Shown: one piece after another, positions 51,791-60,995 of the stretch | Numbering within the stretch: the first letter of the stretch is position 1 | Layout of the letters: every line of letters begins with the position of its first letter | Assembly (NCBI RefSeq): GCF_900101475.1 | Contig: NZ_FMZV01000015.1 | Location: 1-64,000, forward strand | From: Ruegeria marina | Lineage (GTDB): Bacteria; Pseudomonadota; Alphaproteobacteria; Rhodobacterales; Rhodobacteraceae | DNA length: 64,000 nucleotides | Reading direction: 5' to 3' | Made by a program: the position numbers and the translations under genes | The notes under the pieces: model-generated | Seen by the model: the letters and a program-made list of their open reading frames with translations, nothing else | Told to the model about the DNA's origin: nothing | The model's database searches: none

Positions 51791-53245
51791 TCAGCTGCGG
51801 ATGTAGGCGGTGGTTCCTTCGGGATCGGGTCGGTAGTCCCATTTCGTGCCGTTTGCAGCCATTGCGGCGTTGACCACCTGTTTCTGCGCCAGCCGGGTCC
51901 AGACCTCGGCTTCGATCGCGTCGAGATCGAAGCGTTCGGCGATCAGTGCCGCGAAGCCGCGTTCGATATCGGCGGCCTTTGGGGTTCCCGCCAGGTTGTT
52001 CCATTCACCGGGGTCGATTTCGAGGTTGAAGAGCTGCGGGCTGGAGCGGTGGCAATAGAGGTATTTCCACGCGCCCTGGCGGATCATGAAGCTGGGGCGC
52101 ATGATCCCCTCGCCGTGGTATTCCGAGATCACCGGCACCACGTCAAGCGCCTCGCCGCGCAGGGCGGGCATGAGCGAGCGGCCGTCCATCGGGCGGGCCG
52201 GGGTGGCGCCGACCAGATCGAGGAAGGTGGCGGGCAGGTCTATCAGCGACACCGGCGTGTCCACGCGGCGGTGCCCGGCGCCGGGATGGTCAATGATCAG
52301 CGGGATGCGGGCGGACCATTCGTAGTGGCTGCGTTTCTGGATCAGCCCTTTTTCGCCCAGCATCTCGCCATGGTCCGAGGTCAGGATCACCATCGTGTTG
52401 TCGCGCAGGCCCTGCTCGTCAAGCACGTCGAGCAACTCGCCCAGCTTGTCGTCGATGTAATGGGCGAGCGCGGCAAAGCCGCGGCGCATCGCCAGCAGGT
52501 CGGCCTCGTTGCGGATGCTTTTGCGGTCGAGCCCGTACCAGCGCAGGAAGGCGCGGTCGAAATCGGAATAGCGCGCGTCCATATCCGCCGGGTAGTGCGG
52601 CAGCGGCAGGTCGGCGTCCTTGTACATCTCCCAGTATTTGCGGGGCACGATATAGGGCGGGTGCGGGTTGGTGTAGGAGACCGTCAGCATGAACGGGCGG
52701 TCGGGCACGTGGCGCAGATATTCGAGCGCGCGGAAATGGGTTTCCTCGTCATATTGCAGCTCCGGGCTCCAGCCCGCGCCGATGTTGCGGGCCTGGTACT
52801 GGGGGGCGAAGTCGAAGGCCATCGCCGTGGGGTCGTTTTCATCGAGCAGCGGATAGGACCAGAGAAAGCCCGAGGGGTAGATGTCGGTGTTGAGGCGACG
52901 GCGGAAGCCGTGCAACTGGTCGGCGCCGATGAAATGCATCTTGCCCGAGAGCACGGTGTCGTAGCCCGCGTTGGTCAGGTAATGGGCGAAGGTGGGGATG
53001 AAGCTGTGATAGGGGTCGCCGTTGTCGTAGCAGCCGGTGGTCGAGGTGTGCAGCCCGGTCATGAAACAGGAGCGCGCGGGCACGCAGATCGGGCTGGGTG
53101 TGTAGGCGGTGGTGAAATTCACCGCCCGGTCGGCAAGCGTCTTCATGTGTCTGGTGCGGGCTATCGGGTGACCGCAGGCCTCGAGCATGAAGGGGGTCAT
53201 CTGGTCGGCCATGACCAGCAGTATATTGGGATGGCGCTGTGGCAT
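51791..53245 (-). CDS. betC: Choline-sulfatase
   Basis: Hydrolyses choline-O-sulfate to choline and sulfate, feeding glycine betaine synthesis. 484 aa, cytoplasmic. Formylglycine site C54 in PSPICVPARSCFMTG (CxPxR), metal-binding NILLVMADQMTPFML at the N-terminus, and the choline-sulfatase-specific LSGKMHFIGADQLHGF and TDIYPSGFLWSYP. STSDHGEMLGEKGL-type segment (seen as LTSDHGEMLGEKGLIQKRS) gives further metal ligands. Start at 53245 chosen since earlier in-frame sequence is Pro-rich and unlike the family. betA/betB/betI are not adjacent. Confidence 0.93.
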   Translation of the reverse strand: MPQRHPNILLVMADQMTPFMLEACGHPIARTRHMKTLADRAVNFTTAYTPSPICVPARSCFMTGLHTSTTGCYDNGDPYHSFIPTFAHYLTNAGYDTVLSGKMHFIGADQLHGFRRRLNTDIYPSGFLWSYPLLDENDPTAMAFDFAPQYQARNIGAGWSPELQYDEETHFRALEYLRHVPDRPFMLTVSYTNPHPPYIVPRKYWEMYKDADLPLPHYPADMDARYSDFDRAFLRWYGLDRKSIRNEADLLAMRRGFAALAHYIDDKLGELLDVLDEQGLRDNTMVILTSDHGEMLGEKGLIQKRSHYEWSARIPLIIDHPGAGHRRVDTPVSLIDLPATFLDLVGATPARPMDGRSLMPALRGEALDVVPVISEYHGEGIMRPSFMIRQGAWKYLYCHRSSPQLFNLEIDPGEWNNLAGTPKAADIERGFAALIAERFDLDAIEAEVWTRLAQKQVVNAAMAANGTKWDYRPDPEGTTAYIRS

Positions 53246-53440
53246 GGCGGGATGTCCTGGGCCTGGGGAATGCGGCAAGGCTAGAAGCGGCGCGCAGGCC
53301 TGTAAACAGGGAACGGCGGACGCGTCCGGAAGGCGATCCGGGTCTGAACCGGCCGCAGGCAAATCTGTTACATCCGCGTGTTACCCGGTTCGCGTCGGCA
53401 TATGCGCGGCCCTTGTTCAAACTCAAGATGGACCAGTTCG

Positions 53441-54049
53441 ATGATCCCCGAATTTGCCACGATGCTTCCTGACATTTCCCTGTCCCTGGCCCTGGCGGGA
53501 GCGCTGGTGTTGGCGGCCTATCTGGCGCTGGGCCTGCTCCGCCCGGAATGGGGCCTTTGGCCCGCCGCGCAAGGCTGGCGGCATCACACGGCCTTTGGCC
53601 TGTTCCGGCTGTTCTGCGGGGCGACGGTGGTGTTCGCCCTGTCCGAGGTCTGGATAAATGGCTGGGGCCATTGTCTGCGCTACGCAATCGGCGTTCCGCT
53701 GATGCTGGCGGCCTTTGGCGTAACGCTGTGGGGTTACCGGTTCCTCGGGATCGACAATACCTATTGCGAGAGCGGCGGGCTGGTTACGGGGGGCATTTAT
53801 GCCTATTCGCGCAACCCGCAATACGTGACCTCGGTGCTGGCCACGGTGGGGCTGGGCATTGCCAGCGGGTCGGTTCTGACGCTGGTTCTGGCCGGGGTGC
53901 TGTTCGCGCTTTATTTCCTGTTCGTGCTGAATGAGGAGCGCTGGCTGAGCGCCGGCTATGGCGCAGCCTTCCGCGAATACATGGCCAGCACGCCCCGTTT
54001 TCTCGACGAGCGCAGCCTGCACCGGATGCGCGAGGCCATTCTGGATTGA
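53441..54049 (+). CDS. Membrane methyltransferase, isoprenylcysteine methyltransferase-like
   Basis: 202 aa, four to five hydrophobic helices. Signature region: GLVTGGIYAYSRNPQYVTSV (RNPxY, SAM binding) and the Glu-containing FVLNEERWLSAGYGAAFREYM. Same superfamily as the 149-aa protein at 29654 but longer at the N-terminus. Start at 53441 or 53462 (MLPDIS); neither has a good ribosome binding site. Probably methylates a lipid; acceptor unknown. Divergent from betC, convergent with the arylsulfatase. Confidence 0.8.
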   Translation: MIPEFATMLPDISLSLALAGALVLAAYLALGLLRPEWGLWPAAQGWRHHTAFGLFRLFCGATVVFALSEVWINGWGHCLRYAIGVPLMLAAFGVTLWGYRFLGIDNTYCESGGLVTGGIYAYSRNPQYVTSVLATVGLGIASGSVLTLVLAGVLFALYFLFVLNEERWLSAGYGAAFREYMASTPRFLDERSLHRMREAILD

Positions 54050-54068
54050 GCGCCCGGGCGGATGTAGA

Positions 54069-54096
54069 AAGGGCGCGACCTGACGGCCGCGCCCTT
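54069..54096. terminator. Bidirectional hairpin between convergent genes
   Basis: AAGGGCGCG (54069-54077), ten-base loop, CGCGCCCTT (54088-54096). Lies between the stops of the methyltransferase and the arylsulfatase; only short T-runs flank it. Confidence 0.6.
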
Positions 54097-54116
54097 CGAT
54101 TATCAGGCGAAACGAC

Positions 54117-55679
54117 TTAGCCGCCCTGATTGGTTTGCAACGTTTCCAAAACCGAGTCGATCGAGAAACTGCCCGGCTTCTGACGCGGCGGGTATTTTTC
54201 GAACGTGCCGAGAAACTGCGCCACGAAAGCCTGTGCGGGCACCAGAAGATAGGCCCGTTCCAGACGCCATTGCGGATAGTTGATGGATTCGTGATCGGCC
54301 TTCTCGAACGGGTCCGAGAACATGTTGAACACCTTGGGCAGACGCAGGGGGACCAGCGGATCCTGCCAGACGTCGAACCCGTGGGCGCGCTGTTCGGCAA
54401 AGACCACTTTCCACTGATCATAGCGCAGGTTCATCAGGTCGCCGCCGTCGGAGAAATAGAAGAACTCGCGTCGCGGTCCCTTGTCGACCTCGCCCCGGAA
54501 ATACGGCATGAAGTCGTAACCGTCGAGATGCACGGGCTCGTTGCCCTCGCCGAAGGGCGCCTCGGTCAGCATCCGCTCTTTCATGTCCGCGTCACCCAGC
54601 GCCGACATGAAGGTCGGAAACCAGTCGAGATGGCTGATGATGGTGTTCGACTTGCGCCCCGGCTCGATCACGCCGGGCCACTTGATCATCATCGGAACGC
54701 GGAAGCCGCCGTCCCAGTTCGAGTTCTTCTCGTTGCGGAACGGGGTGGTGCCGCCATCGGGCCAGCTGAACACTTCGGCCCCGTTGTCGGTGGAATACAT
54801 CACCACGGTATTGTCGGCGATGCCGAGTTCCTCGAGCTTGTCGAGCATCTGGCCGACCATCTTGTCATGTTCGACCATGCCGTCGGGGTAGACGCCCAGA
54901 CCGGTAACGCCCTGACTCTCTTCCTTGAGATGCGTGAAGATGTGCATACGGGTGGTGTTGTACCACAGGAAGAAGGGCTTTTCGGCGTCATGCGCGCGCT
55001 GCATGAAGTCGAGCGCGCCGGCTGTGACCTCCTCGTCGATGGTCTCCATCCGCTTGCGGGTCAGCGGGCCGGTATCCTCGATGGTTCCGTCGACATTCGA
55101 CCGGATCACGCCGCGCGGGCCAAATCTCTCCTTGAACTCGGGGTTCTTGGGATAGTCGGCATTCTCGGGCTCCTCCTCGGCGTTGAGGTGGTAGAGATTG
55201 CCGAAGAATTCGTCGAACCCGTGGTTGGTGGGCAGGTGCTCGTCCAGGTCGCCCAGGTGGTTCTTGCCGTACTGGCCGGTCATGTAACCCTTGGAGCGCA
55301 TGTATTCGGCGATGGTGGGATCCTTTTCGCTCATCCCCTCCTTGGCGCCGGGCAGGCCGACCTTGAGCAGGCCGGTGCGGAAGCCCGACTGGCCGGTGAC
55401 GAAGGATGCGCGGCCTGCGGTGCAGGATTGTTCGCCATAGCCATGGGTGAACAGCATGCCCTCGTTGGCGATGCGGTCGATGTTGGGCGTCTCGTATCCC
55501 ATCATGCCCTGGTTGTAGGCGCTGATGTTCCAGTAACCGACATCATCGCCCCAGATGATTAGGAAATTCATAGGCTTGTCCTGGGCGTCGGCGACCTGTC
55601 CCGTCATCGCCATGCCGGCGGACAATAGAAGGGCGGAAACCGGCCCTCGCAGTCTCTTCAAAATCTTGGAAGGCAACAT
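54117..55679 (-). CDS. Exported arylsulfatase
   Basis: 520 aa. Signal peptide MLPSKILKRLRGPVSALLLS with cleavage near ADAQ, so periplasmic. Formylglycine site C86 in EQSCTAGRASFVTGQ (CxAxR variant), metal-binding IIWGDDVGYW, and the substrate-side GQYGKNHLGD and STDNGAEVFSWPDGGTTPFR. AAAGGAG precedes the start. This is an arylsulfatase A-type enzyme; substrates may be sulfated phenols, steroids or polysaccharides. A divergent AraC regulator 149 bp away may control it. Confidence 0.92.
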   Translation of the reverse strand: MLPSKILKRLRGPVSALLLSAGMAMTGQVADAQDKPMNFLIIWGDDVGYWNISAYNQGMMGYETPNIDRIANEGMLFTHGYGEQSCTAGRASFVTGQSGFRTGLLKVGLPGAKEGMSEKDPTIAEYMRSKGYMTGQYGKNHLGDLDEHLPTNHGFDEFFGNLYHLNAEEEPENADYPKNPEFKERFGPRGVIRSNVDGTIEDTGPLTRKRMETIDEEVTAGALDFMQRAHDAEKPFFLWYNTTRMHIFTHLKEESQGVTGLGVYPDGMVEHDKMVGQMLDKLEELGIADNTVVMYSTDNGAEVFSWPDGGTTPFRNEKNSNWDGGFRVPMMIKWPGVIEPGRKSNTIISHLDWFPTFMSALGDADMKERMLTEAPFGEGNEPVHLDGYDFMPYFRGEVDKGPRREFFYFSDGGDLMNLRYDQWKVVFAEQRAHGFDVWQDPLVPLRLPKVFNMFSDPFEKADHESINYPQWRLERAYLLVPAQAFVAQFLGTFEKYPPRQKPGSFSIDSVLETLQTNQGG

Positions 55680-55828
55680 CGCAATCTCCTTTGTCTTTGG
55701 TGGAAATATGAGTTGCGATGGTAGGTTTTTTGCAGAATGATGCTTAGCATTTCCGGCCAAGACAAGTTTACGAAGCATATTTTTACGCAGGGGTTAAGAC
55801 CTGCGGCGGATGTTCAGGGGACGGCGGG

Positions 55829-56833
55829 ATGAACCGGCTCGATCTTGTTTATGCACCCGCGCTGAGCCCGGTTTTCGGCGCAACGGGTCTGGACAGCGGT
55901 ATTCTGGAGCGACTGGCCGAGCGGGCCGGGCTGCCGGGCAGCATCGCTGAGGCGCCCAAGGGTTTTGTGCCGCTGTACGCGACCGAATTCTTCCTGGAAC
56001 TGGTCCTGCGCGAGACGGGCGAGGGAAACTTCCTTTTTCAGAGCCTCGCCTTGGACCCGGCGGAACGCAGCCAGACGCAATCGGTGGTCGGTGTTCCCCT
56101 GCCTTCGGGCATCACGGGCACCGAGGCGCTGTCGGCCATGGTGCAGTCGTTCAACGGTTTCATTTCGGGCGCACGGTACAGTTGCGTGATCAAGGGGAAA
56201 CATGTCTGGGTGCTGCGGACCGCCGCGGCGACCGAGTGGTCGGACTTCTGGTCGGTCCTGCAGTACAATCTGGCCATCATGCTGTCAGGGGCACGGCGGA
56301 GCATGGGCGCGGCGCTGCTGCCTGTCGCCCTGCGGCTGCCCCTCGCCCTGGCTGCGCTGGATCTGCCCGAGGATATGCGCGATCTGCCGGTGGTTCTGGA
56401 CCGCGCGCATTTCGGCATCGCCTTCGATCTTGGCGAGGTTCTTTGCGCGGACAGCGGCGCGCATACGCCCGGAGGTCAGGACCGGTCAGCGGCGGCAAAC
56501 CCGATATCCGACCGGTTTCTGGAGACGCTTGAACTCTGCATGAGGGAATTCGTGACCTCGACGCCGGGCGACTGCTCGGCCCGGCGGGTCGCCGCGGCCT
56601 TCGGTCTGAGCGAACGCAGCTATCGGCGGAAACTGGCCACGATCGGAACAAGCCATGCCAGCCTTCTGTCGAATACCCGCCTCGATATGGCGCGCAGGAT
56701 GCTGGCAGGGCGCTCGGCCAACATCACCGCGGTGGCTTTCGAGTTGGGTTATGCCAATCCCGGCGATTTCACCCGGTTCTTCAAGGGGCGCATGGGCTGC
56801 ACGCCGCAGGAATACAGGCGGTTGCGCGGATAG
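55829..56833 (+). CDS. AraC family transcriptional regulator
   Basis: 334 aa. C-terminal double helix-turn-helix: SARRVAAAFGLSERSYRRKL and ITAVAFELGYANPGDFTRFF followed by KGRMGCTPQEYRRLR. The N-terminal 200 residues match the OruR/QdtA-like ligand domain common in AraC regulators of this length. Divergent from the arylsulfatase gene, so it probably activates it in response to a sulfated or aromatic compound (inference). Confidence 0.92.
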   Translation: MNRLDLVYAPALSPVFGATGLDSGILERLAERAGLPGSIAEAPKGFVPLYATEFFLELVLRETGEGNFLFQSLALDPAERSQTQSVVGVPLPSGITGTEALSAMVQSFNGFISGARYSCVIKGKHVWVLRTAAATEWSDFWSVLQYNLAIMLSGARRSMGAALLPVALRLPLALAALDLPEDMRDLPVVLDRAHFGIAFDLGEVLCADSGAHTPGGQDRSAAANPISDRFLETLELCMREFVTSTPGDCSARRVAAAFGLSERSYRRKLATIGTSHASLLSNTRLDMARRMLAGRSANITAVAFELGYANPGDFTRFFKGRMGCTPQEYRRLRG

Positions 56834-56998
56834 GCCGGGCCGAACCCGGGTCGCGGTTCCGGGAACGCCGCAGCGTTTCGGTGCAAAAACCGCCATTCCG
56901 GCCGCTTTTCGCCTTTCCCTTGCGGCTGGGAACGATATGTTGCACGACGATCTGATTGGCCCCGCGCGCGGCGCGGGCAGGCGACAAGGACCACAGGT

Positions 56999-57985
56999 AT
57001 GGCTGACGGAAACACCCTGACGAACGCGAAACCCACCGAAGAGATTTCCGTCCGCGAAGTCTTTGGCATCGACACGCCGATGGTGGTCAAGGGGTTTGCC
57101 GAACGCAGCGACCGGGTGCCCGAGGTCGACCCGACCTACAAGTTCGACCCCGACACCACCCTGGCGATCCTGGCAGGTTTCACCCACAATCGCCGCGTCA
57201 TGATCCAGGGCTATCACGGCACCGGCAAGTCGACACATATCGAACAGGTCGCGGCCCGGCTGAACTGGCCCTGTGTGCGCGTCAACCTCGACAGCCACAT
57301 CAGCCGGATCGACCTGATCGGCAAGGACGCTATCAAGCTGCGCGACGGCAAGCAGGTGACCGAGTTCCACGAGGGCATCCTGCCCTGGGCGCTGCGCAAC
57401 CCGGTGGCCATCGTGTTCGACGAATACGACGCTGGCCGCGCCGATGTTATGTTCGTGATCCAGCGGGTGCTGGAGCATGACGGCAAGCTGACCCTGCTGG
57501 ACCAGAACGAGATCATCACGCCGAACAAGTATTTCCGCCTGTTCGCCACCTCGAACACCGTGGGTCTGGGCGATACCACCGGTCTTTATCATGGCACCCA
57601 GCAGATCAACCAGGCACAGATGGACCGCTGGTCGCTGGTGGCGACGCTGAACTACCTGTCCCACGACGCGGAAACCGCGATCGTGCTGTCGAAGGCGCCG
57701 CATTACAACACCGAGAAGGGCCGCAAGACCATCAGCCAGATGGTGACCGTGGCCGACCTGACCCGGACCGCGTTCATGAACGGGGATCTCTCGACCGTGA
57801 TGTCGCCCCGGACCGTGATCAACTGGGCGCAGAATGCCGAGATCTTCCGCAACGTGGGCTATGCCTTCCGGCTGTCGTTCCTGAACAAGTGCGACGAACT
57901 GGAGCGCCAGACGGTGGCCGAGTTCTACCAGCGCTGTTTCGACGAGGAACTGCCCGAAAGCGCGGCGAGCGCCAGCCTCGGCTAA
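56999..57985 (+). CDS. cobS: Aerobic cobaltochelatase subunit CobS
   Basis: AAA+ ATPase, 328 aa, which with CobT drives CobN to insert cobalt into hydrogenobyrinic acid diamide. Walker [10 protein letters not shown] near residue 75, Walker [12 protein letters not shown] near 140, and sensor region [20 protein letters not shown]. Start ([12 protein letters not shown]) follows a gap of 165 bp; separated from cobT by a small gene. Followed by a terminator, so cobT has its own expression signals. Confidence 0.96.
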   Translation: MADGNTLTNAKPTEEISVREVFGIDTPMVVKGFAERSDRVPEVDPTYKFDPDTTLAILAGFTHNRRVMIQGYHGTGKSTHIEQVAARLNWPCVRVNLDSHISRIDLIGKDAIKLRDGKQVTEFHEGILPWALRNPVAIVFDEYDAGRADVMFVIQRVLEHDGKLTLLDQNEIITPNKYFRLFATSNTVGLGDTTGLYHGTQQINQAQMDRWSLVATLNYLSHDAETAIVLSKAPHYNTEKGRKTISQMVTVADLTRTAFMNGDLSTVMSPRTVINWAQNAEIFRNVGYAFRLSFLNKCDELERQTVAEFYQRCFDEELPESAASASLG

Positions 57986-58007
57986 GTCCTGCATCACAAT
58001 GTGAAAG

Positions 58008-58029
58008 GGGCGCCATCCGGCGCCCTTTT
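58008..58029 (+). terminator. Rho-independent terminator of cobS
   Basis: GGGCGCC, loop ATCC, GGCGCCC, then TTTT. A-rich bases before the stem allow U-A extension. Confidence 0.88.
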
Positions 58030-58135
58030 GATTTTCCGGGGCGCGGGACGGGAACCGTGACCTTCTGGTGACAGCAAATTGCTATCATTTGTATATACAC
58101 TATTTCGAAAGGCGATTCCGTCATAGAATCGTTAC

Positions 58136-58540
58136 ATGACTGGATCAGGCCCCCTTTCGGTATGCGGCGCGGTTCTGTTCGCCATGAGCGCGGCCGCCCT
58201 TGCCCTGCCCGACCGCCCCGATGAACGGGCCGAGCTGTTTGCAACCTGTTCCGGCCGGCTGGATGCGCTGGCCACCCGGCAGCGGGCGCGGTTGGAACCG
58301 GATGCCGGGGACAGCGACCGCCTGCGGGCCGAATTCGAGATGCTGCTGGACGCGGTGATGCCGATGGCTCAAGAGGCCGGAGTGGTCGAGGTGCAGGCGC
58401 GGAGCTGGCGCCACCGTGGCTGGCGCGAGGTCGCATATCTGATGGCCACGGCGGATTACAACCCCGACCGGACCAAGGCTGCCTGGGCCTGGCACGACAT
58501 GACCCTCCAGATATCGGATTGCCGCAAGGTCCTGCTCTGA
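58136..58540 (+). CDS. Small exported protein of unknown function
   Basis: 134 aa. N-terminal signal-like [19 protein letters not shown], then a mostly helical mature part with two Cys ([10 protein letters not shown] near residue 37 and ISDCRKVLL at the end) that could form a disulfide in the periplasm. Family not recognised. It lies between cobS and cobT on the same strand but is cut off from cobS by a terminator; 97 bp from cobT. Nothing in the sequence ties it to cobalamin. Confidence 0.75.
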   Translation: MTGSGPLSVCGAVLFAMSAAALALPDRPDERAELFATCSGRLDALATRQRARLEPDAGDSDRLRAEFEMLLDAVMPMAQEAGVVEVQARSWRHRGWREVAYLMATADYNPDRTKAAWAWHDMTLQISDCRKVLL

Positions 58541-58637
58541 CCGGCGGGGCGGTCCCGGAAAATCCCCCGCGCCCTATGGCCAAGCCCGAGGTTTGGTTCT
58601 AGGTTGCCACCTCGGAACCGAAGAGATGCAGGGCGCC

Positions 58638-60515
58638 ATGAGCAAACCCACCGACAACCCCGCCGATCCGTTCAAGAAGGCGTTGGCCGAGGCGACCAAG
58701 GTCATGGCGCATGACCCGGAGCTGACGGTCAGCTATTCGGTCGATCCCTCGGGCGTTTCGGGCGACACCATGCGCCTGCCGCAGGTCAGCCGCCGGCTGA
58801 CCCGCGACGAGGTGCTGCTGGCGCGCGGCACGGCGGATGCGCTGGCGCTGTATCGCCGCTATCACGACGACGCGACCCACAGCCGCTATGCGCCGCCGGG
58901 CGACATGGCACGCGATCTTTACGAGGCGATGGAGACCGCCCGCTGCGAGGCGATGGGCGCCCGCGACATGCCCGGCACCGCATCGAACATCAACGTCAAG
59001 ATCACCCATGAAGCGCTGCGGCGCGGTTACGACCAGTGCAAGCAGCCCTCGGAAGCGCCGCTTGCGGTGGCGGCGGGCTATCTGGTGCGGCACCTGGCGA
59101 CCGGGCGCGACCTGCCCGCGGCGGCGGCCAATGTGATGAACCTGTGGCGCGGATTTATCGAGGAACAGGCTGGCGGCACGCTGGAGAACCTGAACGATAT
59201 CCTGTCCAACCAGACCGAATTCGCCAAATTCGCCCGCCAGGTGATCAAGGACCTTGGATACGGCGACCAGCTGGGCGATGACCCGGACGAAATGGACGAG
59301 GATCAGGAGGATCAGGCCGAGGACGATGCCGACGAGCAGCCCGATCCCGACAGCACCGGCCAGGACGACCAGGACGAGCAGGACGCCGACGCCGATCCAG
59401 AGCAGAGCCAGGAACAGCAGCAGGACGAAAGCCAGGCCCAGGTCTCGATGGACGAGCTGGCAGACGAGGAACTGGCCGAAGAAACCGAGATGCCCGATGG
59501 CGAGGCGCCGCTGGAGCCGCCGCCGCCGCCGCCCGCCTCGGAGGCCGATCCGAATTACAAGGTCTATCTCGACACCTATGACGAGGAGATTGCTGCCGAG
59601 GAACTGGCCGAACCGGCCGAGCTGGAGCGGCTGCGCGCCTATCTCGACCAGCAACTGGAACCGCTGAAGGGCGCGGTCAGCCGGCTGGCCAACAAGCTGC
59701 AACGCCGGTTGCAGGCACAGCAGAACCGCAGCTGGGAGTTCGACCGCGAGGAAGGCATCCTGGATGCTGGTCGGCTGGCGCGGGTTGTGGCCAACCCGAC
59801 CACGCCGCTGAGCTTCAAGGTGGAAAAGGATACCGAGTTCCGCGACACGGTGGTGACGCTGCTGCTGGACAATTCCGGCTCGATGCGGGGCCGCCCGATC
59901 TCGATCGCGGCGATCTGCGCCGACGTGCTGGCGCGCACGCTGGAACGCTGCAACGTCAAGGTCGAGATCCTGGGCTTCACCACCCGCGCCTGGAAGGGCG
60001 GGCAGGCGCGCGAGGCCTGGCTGAACGAGGGCCGGCCGCAGCAGCCCGGCCGCCTGAACGACCTGCGCCACATCATCTACAAGGCCGCCGACGCGCCGAT
60101 GCGGCGCACGAGGCAGAACCTGGGCCTGATGATGAAGGAGGGGCTGCTGAAGGAAAACATCGACGGCGAGGCGCTGGAATGGGCGCACCGGCGGATGTGC
60201 GCGCGGCGCGAGCAGCGCAAGATCCTGATGGTGATCTCGGACGGGGCGCCGGTGGACGATTCCACCCTCAGCGTGAACCCGGCCAATTACCTGGAAAAAC
60301 ACCTGCGCGACGTGATCGCCATGGTGGAGAAGCGCAAGCAGGTCGAGTTGCTGGCCATCGGCATCGGCCATGACGTGACCCGCTATTACCAGCGCGCGGT
60401 GACGATCACCGATGTCGAGCAGCTGGCGGGCGCCATGACCGAACAGCTGGCGGCGCTGTTCGACAGCGACCCGCGCGCCCGCGCCCGGGTGATGGGGATC
60501 AGGCGCGCGAGCTGA
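58638..60515 (+). CDS. cobT: Aerobic cobaltochelatase subunit CobT
   Basis: 625 aa. N-terminal conserved region to about residue 215, then a strongly acidic Asp/Glu/Gln-rich linker (about 215-300) and a proline run, then a C-terminal von Willebrand A domain with the MIDAS motif [12 protein letters not shown] and [13 protein letters not shown]. This architecture is diagnostic of CobT, which forms a ring complex with CobS. Start at 58638 ([16 protein letters not shown]) chosen since an in-frame ATG at 58593 is outside family homology. Confidence 0.96.
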   Translation: MSKPTDNPADPFKKALAEATKVMAHDPELTVSYSVDPSGVSGDTMRLPQVSRRLTRDEVLLARGTADALALYRRYHDDATHSRYAPPGDMARDLYEAMETARCEAMGARDMPGTASNINVKITHEALRRGYDQCKQPSEAPLAVAAGYLVRHLATGRDLPAAAANVMNLWRGFIEEQAGGTLENLNDILSNQTEFAKFARQVIKDLGYGDQLGDDPDEMDEDQEDQAEDDADEQPDPDSTGQDDQDEQDADADPEQSQEQQQDESQAQVSMDELADEELAEETEMPDGEAPLEPPPPPPASEADPNYKVYLDTYDEEIAAEELAEPAELERLRAYLDQQLEPLKGAVSRLANKLQRRLQAQQNRSWEFDREEGILDAGRLARVVANPTTPLSFKVEKDTEFRDTVVTLLLDNSGSMRGRPISIAAICADVLARTLERCNVKVEILGFTTRAWKGGQAREAWLNEGRPQQPGRLNDLRHIIYKAADAPMRRTRQNLGLMMKEGLLKENIDGEALEWAHRRMCARREQRKILMVISDGAPVDDSTLSVNPANYLEKHLRDVIAMVEKRKQVELLAIGIGHDVTRYYQRAVTITDVEQLAGAMTEQLAALFDSDPRARARVMGIRRAS

Positions 60516-60559
60516 CCTCGGGCGATGGCGCCGGCCGCGGGTTCGGACGCCTCCGGCGG

Positions 60560-60619
60560 GAGTATTTGTGACCAGAAAGAAGCGCGAGGGTTTCTGCTTC
60601 TTTCTGGTCACAAATACTC
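60560..60619. repeat. Two inverted copies of the 24-nt repeat forming a large palindrome (copies 6 and 7)
   Basis: Arms at 60560-60583 and 60596-60619 are perfect 24-nt inverted repeats around a 12-base loop, 44 bases after the cobT stop. A transcript could fold into a long stem-loop. Each arm is an exact copy of the repeat at 51616. Confidence 0.9.
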
Positions 60620-60679
60620 ATGGCGGAACCATTTGACCCGCGAGACGATGGTGATGAGGGGCGCCCTTCGACTTTCACC

Positions 60680-60856
60680 TCAGGAAACCCTTGCCCAAGG
60701 CCGGAAGGCGAACAGGCGGGCGACGCGGTCTGCTAATCGAGATTTCGGGGCGCACTGCCGCGCGGGCAGCCGGGCTGCGATCCGTTCTTCCTTCGATTGG
60801 GGCCGCAGATGGGCGGGGCGATGGTTCAGCAGCGCGGTATCGGTATGCAGGATCAT
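60680..60856 (-). CDS. Possible small basic protein of 58 aa
   Basis: Reading frame from ATG at 60856 to TGA at 60680 with an excellent ribosome binding site, AAGGAGG six bases before the start. The peptide begins MILHTDTALLNHRPAHLRPQ, is rich in Arg and Ala, with an amphipathic middle (KEERIAARLPAR) and ends LFAFRPWARVS. No known family recognised. It sits divergently to the winged-helix/hydrolase gene at 60996, in an otherwise gene-free 480-bp gap. The remaining gap sequence (60620-60679 and 60857-60995) shows nothing else I can name. Confidence 0.5.
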   Translation of the reverse strand: MILHTDTALLNHRPAHLRPQSKEERIAARLPARQCAPKSRLADRVARLFAFRPWARVS

Positions 60857-60995
60857 GTCGGGCCTCCTTGATGTGTCCCCAGCATGGCAGGGCCGGGCGC
60901 GCCGCGCTTTCAGACGGTGTTGAGAAACCCTTGGGAAACGCCCTATTTTCCACTCGGGGCTTGCCGAGAGGCGGAAAGCGGGGTGTTAATTCAGC

